Positions 23,158 through 35,290 of a DNA stretch of 64,000 bases are shown piece by piece (the first letter of the stretch is position 1; the number at the start of each line of letters is the position of its first letter). The position numbers and the translations under genes were made by a program. This DNA is from Ditylenchus dipsaci. Taxonomy: Eukaryota; Nematoda; Chromadorea; Rhabditida; Anguinidae. The DNA lies in NCBI GenBank assembly GCA_004194705.1, contig SADC01001275.1:1302001-1366000 (forward strand). The letters run 5' to 3'. A model generated the notes under the pieces. The model was not told the DNA's origin, searched no databases, and worked only from the letters and a program-made list of their open reading frames with translations.

Positions 23158-23394
23158 TACTATAGCGTTAGTCCTAAAAAGCATTATATTTCGCACGCGC
23201 TTTTTAAGTCTAATAATATAAAAATTTAGTAAACAGAATATAACACGAAAGTATATGGTTTTTAATGTGGATTCTGCAAATGTTTTTTGCTAATGTACTT
23301 CCGAAAATATTATTTACGCATCTCCCTCTGCATTGATTCCAGTAAGCGATATTTTAGTCTCGCTAGTTTGGGAGTGAGTCTTGACTTTAAAGAG

Positions 23395-23625
23395 GAGTTG
23401 GGAAAACTCGGCACCGCAAACTCGGCACTGATAAAATTCGGCACCAGAAAACTCGGCACCGGAAAAATTCTGACACAGAAGGGTATGTTTGGCCGCTTTG
23501 CGGCCAAAGTACAACACACTCCACATTGCAAGTGAATAAGAACATGTGATTGGGGACGTGTGGGCCGAGTTTTTTTAGTGCTGAGTTCAGGCGTCGAGTT
23601 TTCCGGTGCCGAGTTTTCGGTGACT
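23395..23625. mobile_element. Small element of ACTCGGCACCGG words
   Basis: The word AACTCGGCACCG is repeated four times at the left (23405-23465), and the inverse GGTGCCGAGTTTTC recurs at the right (23575-23622). ORFs on both strands are artefacts of this repetition. Ends and target duplication are not clear. Confidence 0.5.
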
Positions 23626-23926
23626 ATTTTTTTTCCCGGCAGCTTTAGAGAGCCTTTTATGCTCTCTTTACATCTCTTTACTTTTCTTCTATTTTTTTCT
23701 CACGTTTTATTTTTCTATATACTATTCTAAAACAGAAATTTAAAAAAGCTGCAAAATTCCAATTGATTGTTGCGAGGGGTTTCTAAAAATGGGTTTTTAC
23801 AATTCGTTAGAAAAAAATATAATAAAATAGCACTTTTTTATGCACAAATGAGGTATATGTATCTACATCAAAACCAAATAAATGGAAGTATTGTTTTTTT
23901 GTCTGCAAACTTAGTTTTTAATTTAA
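23626..23926. other. Intergenic, no gene seen
   Basis: This is AT-rich sequence with T-runs. No clear poly(A) signal for the minus-strand ORF at 23927 was found. Confidence 0.35.
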
Positions 23927-24334
23927 TCACTGTTCTTGGTGGTTGGTCTCAAAGCTAAACGCTGTAGATAAAGACCACTCGAATGGAGTCAATAGCTCGT
24001 AGAAGCTGTTCAGCTTGCTTTCTTCAGCTAGATTGTCTGCAGGCTCCAGCTTCTTAAAAGTGTCTGCCCCTTCTGTATTCACATTAAATCCAAAAACGTC
24101 TGGGGAATACAGGACAGACGACGGAAAGAGGGCATTGCTACTCTTGTCCAGAGCCAATCCATTTCCGTCTAGGGGTGTGGGTCGCTGGCCGGCTTTTTGT
24201 CTTTTCTTTTGCTCCAGACTTTTCGGTTTGATGGATGAGCACAAAGAGTTTTGGTAGGTGGTGTTGGTTTGACAAACGCTTTGGCCGGCCTGCACACCGC
24301 TTAACTTCATGTGCTGGTCTCCGGCCGTGCCCAT
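23927..24334 (-). CDS. Hypothetical protein downstream of the receptor
   Basis: An open frame of 135 codons runs from an ATG at 24334 to a stop at 23927. Its composition looks coding, for example FPSSVLYSPDVFGF, DTFKKLEPADNLAEES and FYELLTPFEWSLSTAF. I recognise no domain. It lies about 1 kb downstream of the receptor stop on the same strand. It could be a separate small gene or an alternative last exon. However, the frame is closed by TGA just upstream of the only nearby AG acceptor, so simple cis-splicing to the receptor does not work. Confidence 0.45.
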   Translation of the reverse strand: MGTAGDQHMKLSGVQAGQSVCQTNTTYQNSLCSSIKPKSLEQKKRQKAGQRPTPLDGNGLALDKSSNALFPSSVLYSPDVFGFNVNTEGADTFKKLEPADNLAEESKLNSFYELLTPFEWSLSTAFSFETNHQEQ

Positions 24335-24361
24335 TTGAGCCCGAGCGGAGCCAGCAGCCAC

Positions 24362-25364
24362 GAGTCAGCTTTTTTCTTCTAAGTGATTTCGGTGGCTGAT
24401 GGGTTGGGGGCTCTCAATTCTACAATTTGAATATTTGATTGATTTCACATTTCAAACGTAGAATAAATTAGGCTCTTACCAATTTTAAACTATAAATCAT
24501 CATAAAATTTTATGAAAAATAGCTCCCGATAACTGATAAGAAGCATTTTTGGGGTGCTATACACGGTGACACATCAAAACTAGTGCATTTAAAAAAAATG
24601 GTGTACGTAACACATTCAGAAATCTCTACAGTGCATAATTTCCTGCCTCTAATCACAAATTGTTCCACTCAGATAATATAGTTTTTCTGTTCTGAAGTTG
24701 CTGGGTTTGGAAAGAGGCTATATGTTAAGAGAGCATGGACTCTTGACTATGCCAAAATTCATAATGAGTGTCAAACACACGAAAAATATTATTTTCTACA
24801 AAAAAAATTGCAGAAGAGTGGATAAAATAACAGTTACGCTCGAAAGTTGCTTTTAAAAATTGATTTTAATTGTTTTCCACTTTCGCACCAGTTTTATGCT
24901 TCACCCTGTAGTGAGTTTTAGTGAGTATCACTTTCGGAGGCATTTGACAAATTTGTTTTTTATCTGTGAAGCTTAATCCAATGGTTGAGAATGGACCAAA
25001 AAAAATCAGCATATAAAAAGGGCTGAGAAAGTGGAGAACAGCAAAAATTATAGTTTCTGAGTAATGGCCATTTAAAAAAGCCTAGATTTTCCAAATTTTC
25101 AAAGACCCATGTTTTTTAAAATGGTCATTACTTTGAAACCATAAATAAACCAAAACTTCTGCTTTAGCAGTCCGATTCAGTGCTATATCTTAGTGAGTTA
25201 AAATAAAAACCCGAAATCTGGAATTTTGGCGTAAATTTAAAAAATAACCAATTTAAAATTAAAAATTATTGCTGATTCCCAAGCCCTTTCACACGCCGAT
25301 TCTTTGATCTTATGCTGATTCTTTAAGCGCCGCCTTAATCTAAACTTACTAAACACAAAACATC
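24362..25364. other. 3' side of the receptor gene, no exon seen
   Basis: The block probably includes the receptor 3' untranslated region. I found no minus-strand AATAAA and no bounded repeat. Confidence 0.4.
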
Positions 25365-28300
25365 TTACTTGCAATTCACAATTCCCGGAGGAGATTGTTC
25401 CGATGCTTCTAACACACTAGATCCGCTAGCTTCCTGCTCTCCTTGAAATATGTCTCCAAAGAGTTGAAAGAAAATGGGATCAATAGCTTTGCTGTCAGCA
25501 GTGAAGGTGTGCACCATGCGAATGTGTTCAAGCAGATCTCTAGCCAACAGCTGAAAAAAGACAATTTACAACACGATTAAACCTAATACTCATAAAGCTT
25601 ACAGTCAACTTAGGCAGAATGTGCAATAGCTTAGCAAATCGCAGTGTAGCATCTCTGGTGGGCTGAGCATCAGTGCAATGCTGATACAAAGCCGCGTGCA
25701 CTCTGTCCTTCAGATCACGCACAAACTGATCAGCACTTTTGGACATCTTTTTGTCCGTGTTTGCATCTGCATTAAGGAGAACTATTACTCGGAGCATGGT
25801 CATCTCTTCTGAATCAAGAGCCAGTTCAGACAGTGAGCGGTTTAGTATGTCCACTATATTGTCTATGATCTTCTGAGAGATGAAACTAAAAATGATAGTT
25901 TAATTTTTTTGGTTCATGTTTTAATTTGAGAATTATTTTTACCTGTTGGAAATTATCTTCTCATTTCTAGAGACAGTTATTCCTGTTGGCAGACAGAGAA
26001 GATTACTGTCCTTAGTGGCTTGCAAGGTTCCACAAGCAATGTCAAATAGTGTAAGCGGCGCAAAACCATTTTTGAGCAGAATAATCTATAAAAATATATT
26101 TATAAGTATATTACTTGAAATTTTTAGTTCTAGTTTTTACAGATTAACGAAACTTTTACAGATTAACGACATCTCCGGCCTTTGTTTTTTGGTTTAACAA
26201 AGAATAAACCTTCATACGACGACACATCACATTAGCGCCATCTCAGGCTCGGTACCTTGGGGTCACGAGTCGCTTTAATAAGTTAACCCTTGAAGAAAAA
26301 TTGTATTCCCTAAAAATATCAGTTTTTCGGTTTTTTTATTCCCATATTCTGAACTTGAATCAGAGCTGTTTCTCAGAATATTGAAAAGAATTCATTAAAA
26401 AAAATAATTTTTGACCATTTTATGAAAAAACGGGTTCATTGCTTATTGATATGTTGAGCGAAAAAAAGATTTTGGTGTAAAATTTAAAAAAAAAAGATTT
26501 GTATTCCCAAATTGATTATAATTTTTTTTGAAAATACATATTCTGCCAGGACTTAATCTTTGATTACCTTATCCTCAACCGCAAAAGCATCCTGGCTAGC
26601 CTTATCCATGTTCTCCATTGCATTTATGTAATCATATGCTTTAGCCAAAGTTCTATACTTGCAGAATTCCATCTCTTCAACCGTCACTTTTCTGAGTCGA
26701 ACGCAATAGTTGACTCTAGTTCTGTAGCACTCAAAATACTCTGGGCAAAAAAATATCTCGTTCAGAGAGATTCTTCTTTTAGGAGCCTCATTTTCACTAA
26801 AGTCGGCTTCTTCATTGGCTTTTTCTTCCAGGCAAATCAGCTGTTGGATCAACTGGTTGTTGTCTTGACGAGCTTTTTTGTTAAGTGTCTGGTCAAGAAT
26901 CTGCTGGGCAGACTCGTCCTCGCTTTGTTTGTTAGACTCTACATAGGCCAGAGGCTGCAGAAATGGATTGAGCTCATCCGGCAATGAGGTATTGGTCTGA
27001 CCAAAAGCCTCCAGAATGGGTGGTGGATGAAATGGTCGCTTGGCACACAGCACTAGTTTGGTGGTGGAAGTTGGATTAGTAGTTTGGGCTGGAGCAGGCA
27101 GCTGACCATCAGTAGGCTTTTGCATGCGCACAGCATCCACCTGCATCCCAGCGTCAAGACAGCGCTTGAAGCGACAGAAACGGCAAGAGTTTCGGTGGTT
27201 TATGCTGATTTGGCAATCACCGTCATAGCGGCATACATATTGCTGTTGTTGTTGACGGATCGCCAGAAGAAGCACTTGCAGCCTGAAAATTTATTTCGCA
27301 TATTTTACACAGAAGAAAAAATTGCGGTTACACTTAAAAGCCTTTTAGATTATTATTGATTTTTTAGATTATTATCCTATTTACCATCCCAATAAGGCAG
27401 GGCTGCCATCCCAAAATTAAAAAAAAAGACATTTCGTCGAAAAACAGCAATTTGAAGGCAAAAATGTGCATTTTATCCAGTGCTTATCGCCATTTTTAGC
27501 AAAAAAAAAAGATTTTGACTAAAACTTCAAAAATAAAAAAAAGATTTGAGGTCCCAAAAAAACAATTCTTTTTAAAAAGAAATTATGGCAGCCCTGAAAT
27601 AAGGTGACAATTATACTGCTTTGATATCACGAGGATTCAAATATAGAATTTTTCCAAGTTCGAATCTTTTTTTGCCTTGAATGGAAACGAAAATTTGACA
27701 ACGTCTTTTCAACGACATGACCCCTCAAATAACACCCCCCCCCCCCCCACACACCAAATAACCCCCCTCAAATAACCACCCCGAAAATAACCCCCCCACC
27801 AAATAACCCGGGTTATTTCAGGGGGTTATTTGAGGGGGGTTATTTGGGGTATGTTTTTCAGGGTACTTTTTGTCTTGAAAGGAAGTCATGTTATTTCGAT
27901 ATTTTTACCTGTTTCTTATCCCCTATCCTCCTGGAGGGTAGTTAGGTACCTACCCTAAAGCCCTGTGTCCAATTAGCGGATTGCCCTTTCCCTCTCACTC
28001 GAACCCTCAGTGAGAATTTTGGGGAATTTGATTTTTTTTGTCTTAACCAACCAAACCAAGCGGTCGTCAACTTGGAGCAAATAATTTTTACTTTTTCGGG
28101 TTCCAAAACCAGTTTTCTGGACAGATTCGGGCATGCTGAAGATGGTTTGATAGTGGTAAAATGCCGCCTTCTCGAGTATTTTTTTGAGTTTCGGTAAAAT
28201 CGAATTTTGGTAAAACAATTATATCCCAAAAATACAATACAAAACCTTATTTTACTATTATCAAACCATCTTCAACATGCCCGAATTAGTCCAAAAATAA

Positions 28301-30918
28301 GTTTTGGAACGTGAAAAACGTAATGATTTTTTTCATCCAAGGACGACCACTTGGTTTTGTTGGTGCATGGATCATTCAGTAGAACAGTAGTTGGATCATA
28401 GAAAAATATTTTGAGTTTCAAAAGTTCTTCACAAGACGAAAATATTATACCCAAGTACCATTACACTACCTGAGTTCCCCAACCTGAGTACGACTACCTG
28501 GGTACAACAAAACCAAGTGGTCGTCCACTTGGATCTAATTTTTTTTTCACGTTTTTCATGTTCCAAAACCTGTTTTTGACTAACTCGGGCATGCTGAAGA
28601 TGGTTTGATAATAGTAAAATAAGGTTTTGTAGGGTAGTTTTTGAGTATTCGGAGATAATTGATTTTACCAAAACTCTATTTCACCAAAACTCAAGAAATA
28701 CCCTTCAAAACGGCATTTTACCATTATTAAACCATCTTCAGCGTGTCTAAATTTGTTGAGAAAACCGGTTTTGGAACCCAAAAAAGAAAAAAATTTTTAC
28801 TCTCAGTCTGCATGATAGCTACAACCGGGTAACCGGTTGTATGGAGAACGAGTAGGTACATAAAGAACAAGTAGGTACCCAAGGAGGAGTAATTTTCTGG
28901 GTACCTGGGGATATTTATGGTCGAGAATGGTTCAAGGAAAATTAATTCGATATATATTGACTGAATCTGTTTTCAAAAGGGAAGTAGGTTGGTATTGAGG
29001 TTTTGGAAAGTAAATTCACTGTTTTGGTGTTATCAAACCGTGTTCAGCTCCCGATTCTGGGTGGGATACCATCGTTTTATTTTATTTTTCCTACAATCGA
29101 ATACTTTAGGCTACTCTAAATGGATACCTTTTTGGGTTGATACCTACCCTCCAGGTGGATAGGGGACAATAAACAGGTAAAAATATCGAAATAACATGAC
29201 TTCCTTTCAAGACAAAAAGTACCCTGAAAAACATACCCCAAATAACCCCCCTCAAATAACCCGGGTTATTTGGTGGGGGGTTATTTCAGGGGGGCTATTT
29301 GAGGGGGTTATTTGGTGGGGAGGGGGGGGGGTTATTTGGGGGTATTTACGCTTTTCAACTCCAAGAGCATTTTCTCGAGCAAATCGACTATGCTGAACAC
29401 GAATCCAGTGTCAGAATTCGAAGTTTGCAAGTCTTTTACGTCAAACTGCTTTTACTAACTTATTGTGGTTCTTTTCGAGTAATTCTTAACAGTTCAAAAG
29501 CCTTTTTATATATTGGGTTGGTAAGTAAGTCATGGCGGTTTTTTGTTTATAAAGATTTAGCCCTAATGTAAAATATTTTTACCACAGTGTTATACCGTTT
29601 TATTCTAATAGTAGTCGTAGTAGCAACCCCCCCCCCCTAATAGTAACCCCCCTCAACTTTGAGGGTTTAGAGTCAATATTTTGAAAAGCTGTTTATTACA
29701 TTTTCTTAGTTCTCGCGAGTTCTACCGATTCCTATTTTTGATTTTAAATCTCGAAATCGACCTCGAATTTTTCCGTTTTTCGGTAGGTTGATAATTAGTG
29801 ACCTCGGTGCTACTATTAGAGTAAATACGGTATATCGATTTGTAGGGGAGAGTCTCCTCTTTCATTGCTATTTTTTAAATTTTACAAAACGCGCTTTTCA
29901 ATTCTTTTAATTTTTACACACTATAATTTTTTCGTATATATACGAACGCCATACTATAAAAAGGCCCAAACAAAAGGCTTTCTGATGAGCATAAAAGGAA
30001 ATGCTGAAGATTTTTTTCTATTATTCAAAGAGTCGCTTATGGGCATTGTACACTAGCGAGGAGGTCAAATTTCACGATAATCGTGCTTAGCAGGTTCTAA
30101 AACCCACATATAGCTCAACGTTATAGTCGGAAATCTTCGTGTCAAAAAATTGGTACTCATCATAGAATTTATTAATTTTCTTTTTGATAATGTTTTTAGT
30201 AGACCTATCTTCTGCCTTTTTTCTTCTATTATTATTTTTTGCTTGGTGTTATATTTGTGTATTATTAATCCTATCATATTTTGACTTGGGCCCGATTGGT
30301 CGAATATTTAAAATGCCGGGTTGACGCAAAACTATGCGCTCTATGCGCTCACAAAGTTTTCTGGGCAGTTCGAAAAAGTAGTTGTCCAATGTGACCATCC
30401 TCAAACGTTGTAGCTCCAATTAAGGTCAAGTACCACTTCTGTTACTGAAGCTGGGGTTTTAACAGCCTGGCTCAGGTTATTCGCTTAGCCAAATCTAATC
30501 ATTTAAAAAAATTGACTCATGATCAAAAATGCACGTAGAGGCCCTTTTCGCCCAACTTCAGTGACCAAAATGAGACAAAGTACCCTTACATAATATGGTT
30601 TATTTTAGTTCTCAAAGACAAAAGGACAAATTTTTTGGTTAAAAATATCAAAATATTCTTTCCTATCTTTTTTACATTTATACAAAAACTTACCGTGACA
30701 TGCTGCGACGCCATAATAGTGATGACTGCAGGCTCGGTCTCCACACACAACACACTATGAAACTTGAAATATTACACTTTTCCTTTTTGAAAAAAAAAAC
30801 TCACAAAGTCACTAGCTGGTCCATGAGCTCCAGCTCTTTGCTTTCGACCGCCTCCAGTCTCTGCACTAGTAGCATTTTCAGCACGTTGGTTGCTTGAAGG
30901 TCTTGCGCCAGATGCCAT
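25365..30918 (-). CDS. Nuclear hormone receptor, 6 exons
   Basis: Exons on the minus strand are 30918-30805, 30754-30694, 27282-26568, 26085-25943, 25885-25603 and 25550-25365. All junctions are GT/AG and in phase. Exon 2 gives the first zinc finger, CVVCGDRACSHHYYGVAAC, continued by HGCKCFFWRSV in exon 3. The second finger is YVCRYDGDCQIS...CRFCRFKRCLDAGM. A ligand-domain core follows (IILLKNGF), and DPIFFQLFGDIF is the likely AF-2 helix. This is a DNA-binding transcription factor. The P-box is unusual: CHGCKCFF against the common CEGCKGFF. Finger 1 has one extra residue (HHYYG). A one-base frame break lies between WRSV and YVCRY, at about 27241-27252. The 3.4-kb second intron contains several palindromic elements. 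The specific receptor subfamily cannot be told. Confidence 0.88.
27398..27596. mobile_element. hAT MITE, TIR CAGGGCTGCCAT, in receptor intron
   Basis: CAGGGCTGCCAT is inverted as ATGGCAGCCCTG with one base difference in spacing. The flanks CAATAAGG and AAATAAGG match at 7 of 8. The interior word TTTTATCCAGTGCTTAT is shared with 36115-36131, so a relative exists there. Confidence 0.8.
27720..29350. mobile_element. 1.6-kb foldback element in receptor intron
   Basis: The two ends are arrays of AAATAACCCCCC-type words facing each other (27722-27850 and 29235-29350). Next come long inverted arms: AAAAAGTACCCTGAAAAACA (29214-29233) is the inverse of the stretch at about 27852-27872, and the pairing continues through TAAAAATATCGAAATAAC. 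The loop holds AAGTGGTCGTCC-family copies (about 28040-28430 and 28510-28780). Poly-C runs may have unreliable length. No ORF is convincing. Confidence 0.7.
29511..29562 (+). repeat. Single mariner-like terminus
   Basis: TATTGGGTTGGTAAGTAAGT, then CATGGCGGTTTTTTG, resembles a mariner inverted repeat with its TA. I found no partner nearby, so it is a solitary end. Confidence 0.5.
29595..29830. mobile_element. CCGTATTT-family element, TA-flanked
   Basis: The ends CCGTTTTATTCTAATAGTAG and CTACTATTAGAGTAAATACGG are inverse, with TA outside both. The middle shares GAGTTCTACCGATTCC-like sequence with 31502-31734 (GAGCTCTATCGATTCC). It lies in the receptor intron. Confidence 0.7.
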
Positions 30919-31501
30919 TTTTGTTGCGTTTGAGTTTAAATGGTAGTAATAATAGACTACAGTATGTCTTTAGACTGTCTGACCTTGCAGCTGGGTAGCA
31001 CTGAATAGGTGATTGATACACCGAGGATACACGAGGATGACTTCACAATGGACTCTACACAATGGAAAATTCTCCGATAAAAAGTGTCCGGAAATTGGGT
31101 GATAAATCAAATAACAAATGGGAATAGCACAATTAGTGAGCAGATTTTGTAAGTTGCAGAAAATGTCTGAAGATAATTTTGGAATTTTAAAACTGAAAGT
31201 GTCCTACAATATGATCAGTATGGTTAAATTTATCGTTTATGGTGCATTGACTTTTTTGGTTAAAGAATACTGGGAGACAGAATTTAGAAAGGCTTTTGTA
31301 ACAATACAAAATGGTCATAGAGCAATACAAATCCAATACGTGAGAATGAATTTTTTTTATTTCGCTTGTTGAACCCGACAAAAATACAACAAAAATGTTA
31401 TTACGTGCTAAAGGTTTGGTCAAAAATGTTAACTTTTTAAACATCCATGACTTTCTTTCTTGAATTTTTCTTTTGAAATTTTCCCATTAAAAAATTAAGT
31501 A
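30919..31501. other. 5' flank of the receptor gene
   Basis: This would contain the receptor promoter, but I see no TATA box at a convincing distance. No gene was found. Confidence 0.35.
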
Positions 31502-31734
31502 CCGTATTTCTTCTAATAAACCGACACCCCCTACTTTGAGGGTCCGTATCTCAGTCCAAAGAAAGAAATTTACATCGCTGCTTTTTGCGTTTTCTTAGCT
31601 CCCACGAGCTCTATCGATTCCGCTTTTTCGATTTTGGATCTTCACCCAAAAATGTTGAGATCGACCCAAAATTTTCACAATTTTCGAGGGGTTGAAAAAT
31701 AAACCGACATGTCGGTTTATTAGAAGAAATACGG
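31502..31734. mobile_element. CCGTATTT-family element, TA-flanked
   Basis: CCGTATTTCTTCTAATAAAC at the left is inverted exactly at the right, and TA lies outside. The right inner end has ACCGACATGTCGGT. The overall plan equals 29595-29830. Confidence 0.8.
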
Positions 31735-32457
31735 TACGCGAAAATTGCCTGCTTTTTAAACGGAATATGAATTAAAGGAAGGAATACTTTGCAGTCTATT
31801 GCAGTCAAATCTCCTTGGGGCGGTCTTAACGGATCAACTATGTAGATAATTGAAAAAATCTAATCTTTTTCACCTTCCAGAAGCTATTTTTATTGAGCTA
31901 TAATCAATAGATTTTTTGCAAACAAACGCAGTGTTTGCTGCACAGCCGAAAAATAAAAAAAGCTCCCAAAATAACAATCTGGCATTTTAAGCAATTGTCT
32001 GGTTGAATGGTTTAGCTCATACATAAAAGTTCTATTTACTAAAACGACCAATCAGATTACTATCCATCCCGTGAGACAATAATTCATGTCGGAAAAAACT
32101 CTTGTGAGACTTTTTATTCACCCCTTTAAACACAAACTAACAAACAGAGCCTAGTGGGTGAATGCATCGTCCCTATCACTACTAACAGTACAGCCACCAA
32201 CCAACCATCTACTATTATCAATAAACGTATTGATAGTAGTTGGTGTTAGTGTTGGTGGTATAGGGAGCATAAGAAGGATCGCTCTGACCAAAAACCGGTT
32301 TTAAAAGGCTTAGAGCAACAAAGTTGTCGCACACAAAATCTCATAAAACTGTTTGTGATTTGGAAAATGCATCACTGAAAACACGGAACTTTAGTTTCTC
32401 TTGAAAATAAAGTTAAAATAACTGGTTGAAACAAATACCATTCTTAAACAAATTTAA
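31735..32457. other. Intergenic, small hairpin only
   Basis: Inverted CAACCAACCATCTACTATTA and TAGTAGTTGGTGTTAGTGTTGG sequences lie at 32197-32264. No gene was found. Confidence 0.4.
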
Positions 32458-33209
32458 TGGCTCGTTCACGGACTGTGACTGAGACTTAGACTGAGACGAT
32501 TTTGGCTACATGAACACCTCTTAGTCTCAATCTGGTTCTAAGTCTTAGTCTCAGTCTAAGGTGTTCACGGAGGGAGACTTAGACTGAGACTAATTTTCTT
32601 CATGTGGAAAATATGAAAAACAGGATCAACTTTTTTCTTTTAACTGTTTTAAAAGGTTATTGGATGCTTTCTTTCTCGACCAGCCATCTAAGCTGAGCAC
32701 TTAACGGTATAGAAAACTGCTCTGCAATTTTTGCAATAAAGTGGTGGATCTTGTTGAAGTCGATCGAATACTCACATGAGATGGCTGACGACGTAGTTGA
32801 AGCCATTTCTATCCTCCACAATGTTCTTACTGAATACATGGAGGAGGAATGGACTTAGACAGAGCCATGGCAGATTTTTTATAATTGGCGTGGAATAAGT
32901 ACCGGTGCACCCGAAGAAGTGGCCAATGCAAAAGACATAAGAACAAAGCTTGTCGAAACTTTTAATGGTGTTGTTAGCGAAGATTTTCAAGAAAAAATTA
33001 TTTGAACAAAGAAATTAATGAAAATTGTGAATATTGTGGACATTGCACTGTGAACATGTAAAACATAGTCGCTTTTAGTGACTTCTTAGTTTAAGTCTAA
33101 GTCCCAGTCCGTGAACACCTTAGACTGAGACTATTTTGGCTACATGAACACCGCTTAGTCTCAGTCTAAGTCTTAGTCTCAGTCTAATTCGCAGTCCGTA
33201 AACGGGCCA
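32458..33209. mobile_element. PIF/Harbinger-like element, TAA duplication
   Basis: The ends TGGCTCGTTCACGGACTG and the inverse CAGTCCGTAAACGGGCCA are flanked by TAA on both sides. Both subterminal regions repeat AGACTTAGACTGAGAC. These features suit PIF/Harbinger. The interior has a worn coding stretch (about 32650-32990, minus) that may be an accessory or transposase remnant. Confidence 0.78.
32657..32990 (-). pseudogene. Worn ORF inside the Harbinger-like element
   Basis: Two overlapping minus-strand frames have coding-like composition, with pieces such as DFNKIHHFIAKIAEQF and FDKLCSYVFCIGHF. I cannot match them to a named domain. Their place inside a bounded element suggests a transposon gene in decay. 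Confidence 0.35.
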
Positions 33210-33312
33210 TAAGGTGTGACAAGCACAGCTTTTTCAAAGTTTTTTTTAAAGATCACGTCTATAATTTGTCTAGTGACTTTTTGTCCACAAGTTCAAATTG
33301 AATACAAAGCTA

Positions 33313-33881
33313 TTAGGTTGTCTCAAAAGTCTTGCGACTGATACTTTTGAAATTTTTGCATTGAGTTTTTGAATTTTTATATGCATGTAAAATACCATTT
33401 TGTAGCTCAGTTTCATAACTACAAAATGAATGGTCGATCATAATTATTTGTCGTCAAATGAAAGGAGGTAGGATTAAAAAGATCTTTTTCATACGATTCC
33501 TAACAAGGGAATTTGAAATTCTTATATAATGTAAAACATCACAGCCAAATCAATCAACATAGCAGTCACCCTCAAACTTAACAACTCTTTTCCATCTCTC
33601 CTAAAGTCATGCTTTGCCTTTGACGAAGAATGCAGTCTTTTTTTACTTCTTTTTTACCTCGCGTTTTTTGACAAAATCTTAAAGTTCATTAAATTTCCTT
33701 CTTCGAAAATGCTTCCAAACGCTTCTTTCAAGCCTAAACACTTCATCATTGGAAGCGATGATTATGATCGACCAATAATTTTGAAGCTATGGAACTGGCT
33801 ACAAAACGGTGAATCACATGAATATGAAAATGCAAAACAAATTTCAAAAACATCGGTCGCAAGACTTTTGAGACAACCTAA
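33313..33881. mobile_element. Mariner MITE, TIR TTAGGTTGTCTCAAAAG
   Basis: TTAGGTTGTCTCAAAAGTCT is inverted exactly at the right end, and TA flanks both sides. The first bases TTAGGTTG are typical of mariner inverted repeats. The interior has no intact transposase; the 66-codon ORF at 33709 is of unknown meaning. Confidence 0.85.
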
Positions 33882-33962
33882 TACTTTGTTTTTCATGCGT
33901 TGTTGGTAATGAAGAACCTAATATGTAGAAAAAATATCAAAACCATAAAAAGGTGTTTTTTT

Positions 33963-34095
33963 GACGCTACTCGTTTATACCCCTCCAAAAAGCCTAAGCC
34001 AAAGCCTAAGGCTAAGCCTAATTCCGAAGCCTGAAAATTATTGGGAGGGGTAAACCGAGTAGCTGTTTTTTGGGAGGGGTAAAACCGAGTAGCGC
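33963..34095. mobile_element. 133-base element, ends GGCGCTACTCG
   Basis: The left GACGCTACTCG and the right CGAGTAGCGCC are inverse with one mismatch. GTTTTTTT flanks both sides. A second inner copy of the right end (GGGAGGGGTAAACCGAGTAG) sits at 34049-34068. AAGCCTAAG-like words are repeated inside. Confidence 0.7.
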
Positions 34096-35290
34096 CGTTT
34101 TTTTTATCACAGGAAGCTAATTAGTCATCAGCTATAGCTGTGTTCAGCGATCTCCCAAAGTATTAAGAAAACAAAAAATCTGATTTTCACAATTCTTCTA
34201 CGCACACCATAATAGAAAAAAGTACAAAAAAAGGACGACGACATGAAACAAAACATATCTATATGGTATAAGCTCTAAATCTTTTTATTCTCCCATCCTT
34301 TCAAGCAAAAAGGCAATTTAAGTCTGGAGTTTAAAGCAAAGATGAAAATAAAAGATAAGTGTTTAGAAGAGTTCATCTTTGATTGCGGTTGTTCTAGAGA
34401 ATATCAATCACTATTCAGTGGAGGCGTTTTAGTACACCTCGGCTGGCTCAATTGATATCAGGCGTAGAGAGAGAGGAAAATTGGTGCTGAAGTTACACGC
34501 CCCTCCAGGTTTTCTTTAATGCAAGGATGGATAAGATAAAATCAATTTACCATATCGATTGGCTGAGGTTGTAAAAAAGGTAAACTAATTTTTTTCACTA
34601 ATTTTCAGTGAACAAAAAATTTCAAATTATAATAGTGTCTCAATTGGCTAAGTATGATTTCGCTAACCGTTTTGACTTGACAGTCGAAAAAAGATTATGG
34701 TTAAAAATAACAAAATGTTTAAGAAAATCCACAAAAAGAACAAGTTGAAAAAATTTTAATTGATATTCAAAAATTTTGATAGGGATTCACAATTTAAGTT
34801 TTTGGATTTTTTCGAACTCAAAATTGCATCAAATTTAAATTTAAGGCACTTAAATAAGATTTTTCTTGATTATTTTCTAAAAAATAACAGAGTGGCAAAA
34901 AGAGGAGTTTGGAGGAAAGGAGGAAACCTAAAGCCTATTTTAGTTTTCTAAAAGTTACTTTATACTAAAAAGAACTTAAATTACTTTCACAAATTTAAAA
35001 TAGTTGTATTAACTTCACAAAAAGTGATCAAGGGACAAATAAAAAGCCGATAAATCGTTTGGGTGCAGCCCTTACAAAAGATGACTACTTTAGTGTGTGG
35101 CTGTTAGGCAGACACATCACTGGGAAGGTCTTGCACTTTATTGCCGTTTTGTTGATACATTGTTATGGGCTGTCTGTCACACAATTGTTTGTTTGTTTTT
35201 AGGCCAAAATTTTTATGTCATTTATGAAAAATAATTTAACATGCCTTCTATTGAAGGTTTTATTGAAAACATTTTTTCTGTAGAATTTTT
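34096..35290. other. Intergenic, no gene seen
   Basis: The stretch is AT-rich with one more balanced patch (34360-34520). I recognise no exon or RNA gene there. Confidence 0.4.

Noticed and set aside
29196..29571. Gly/Trp-rich ORFs
   Set aside because: They arise from TTATTTGGGGGG words at the right end of the 27720 foldback.
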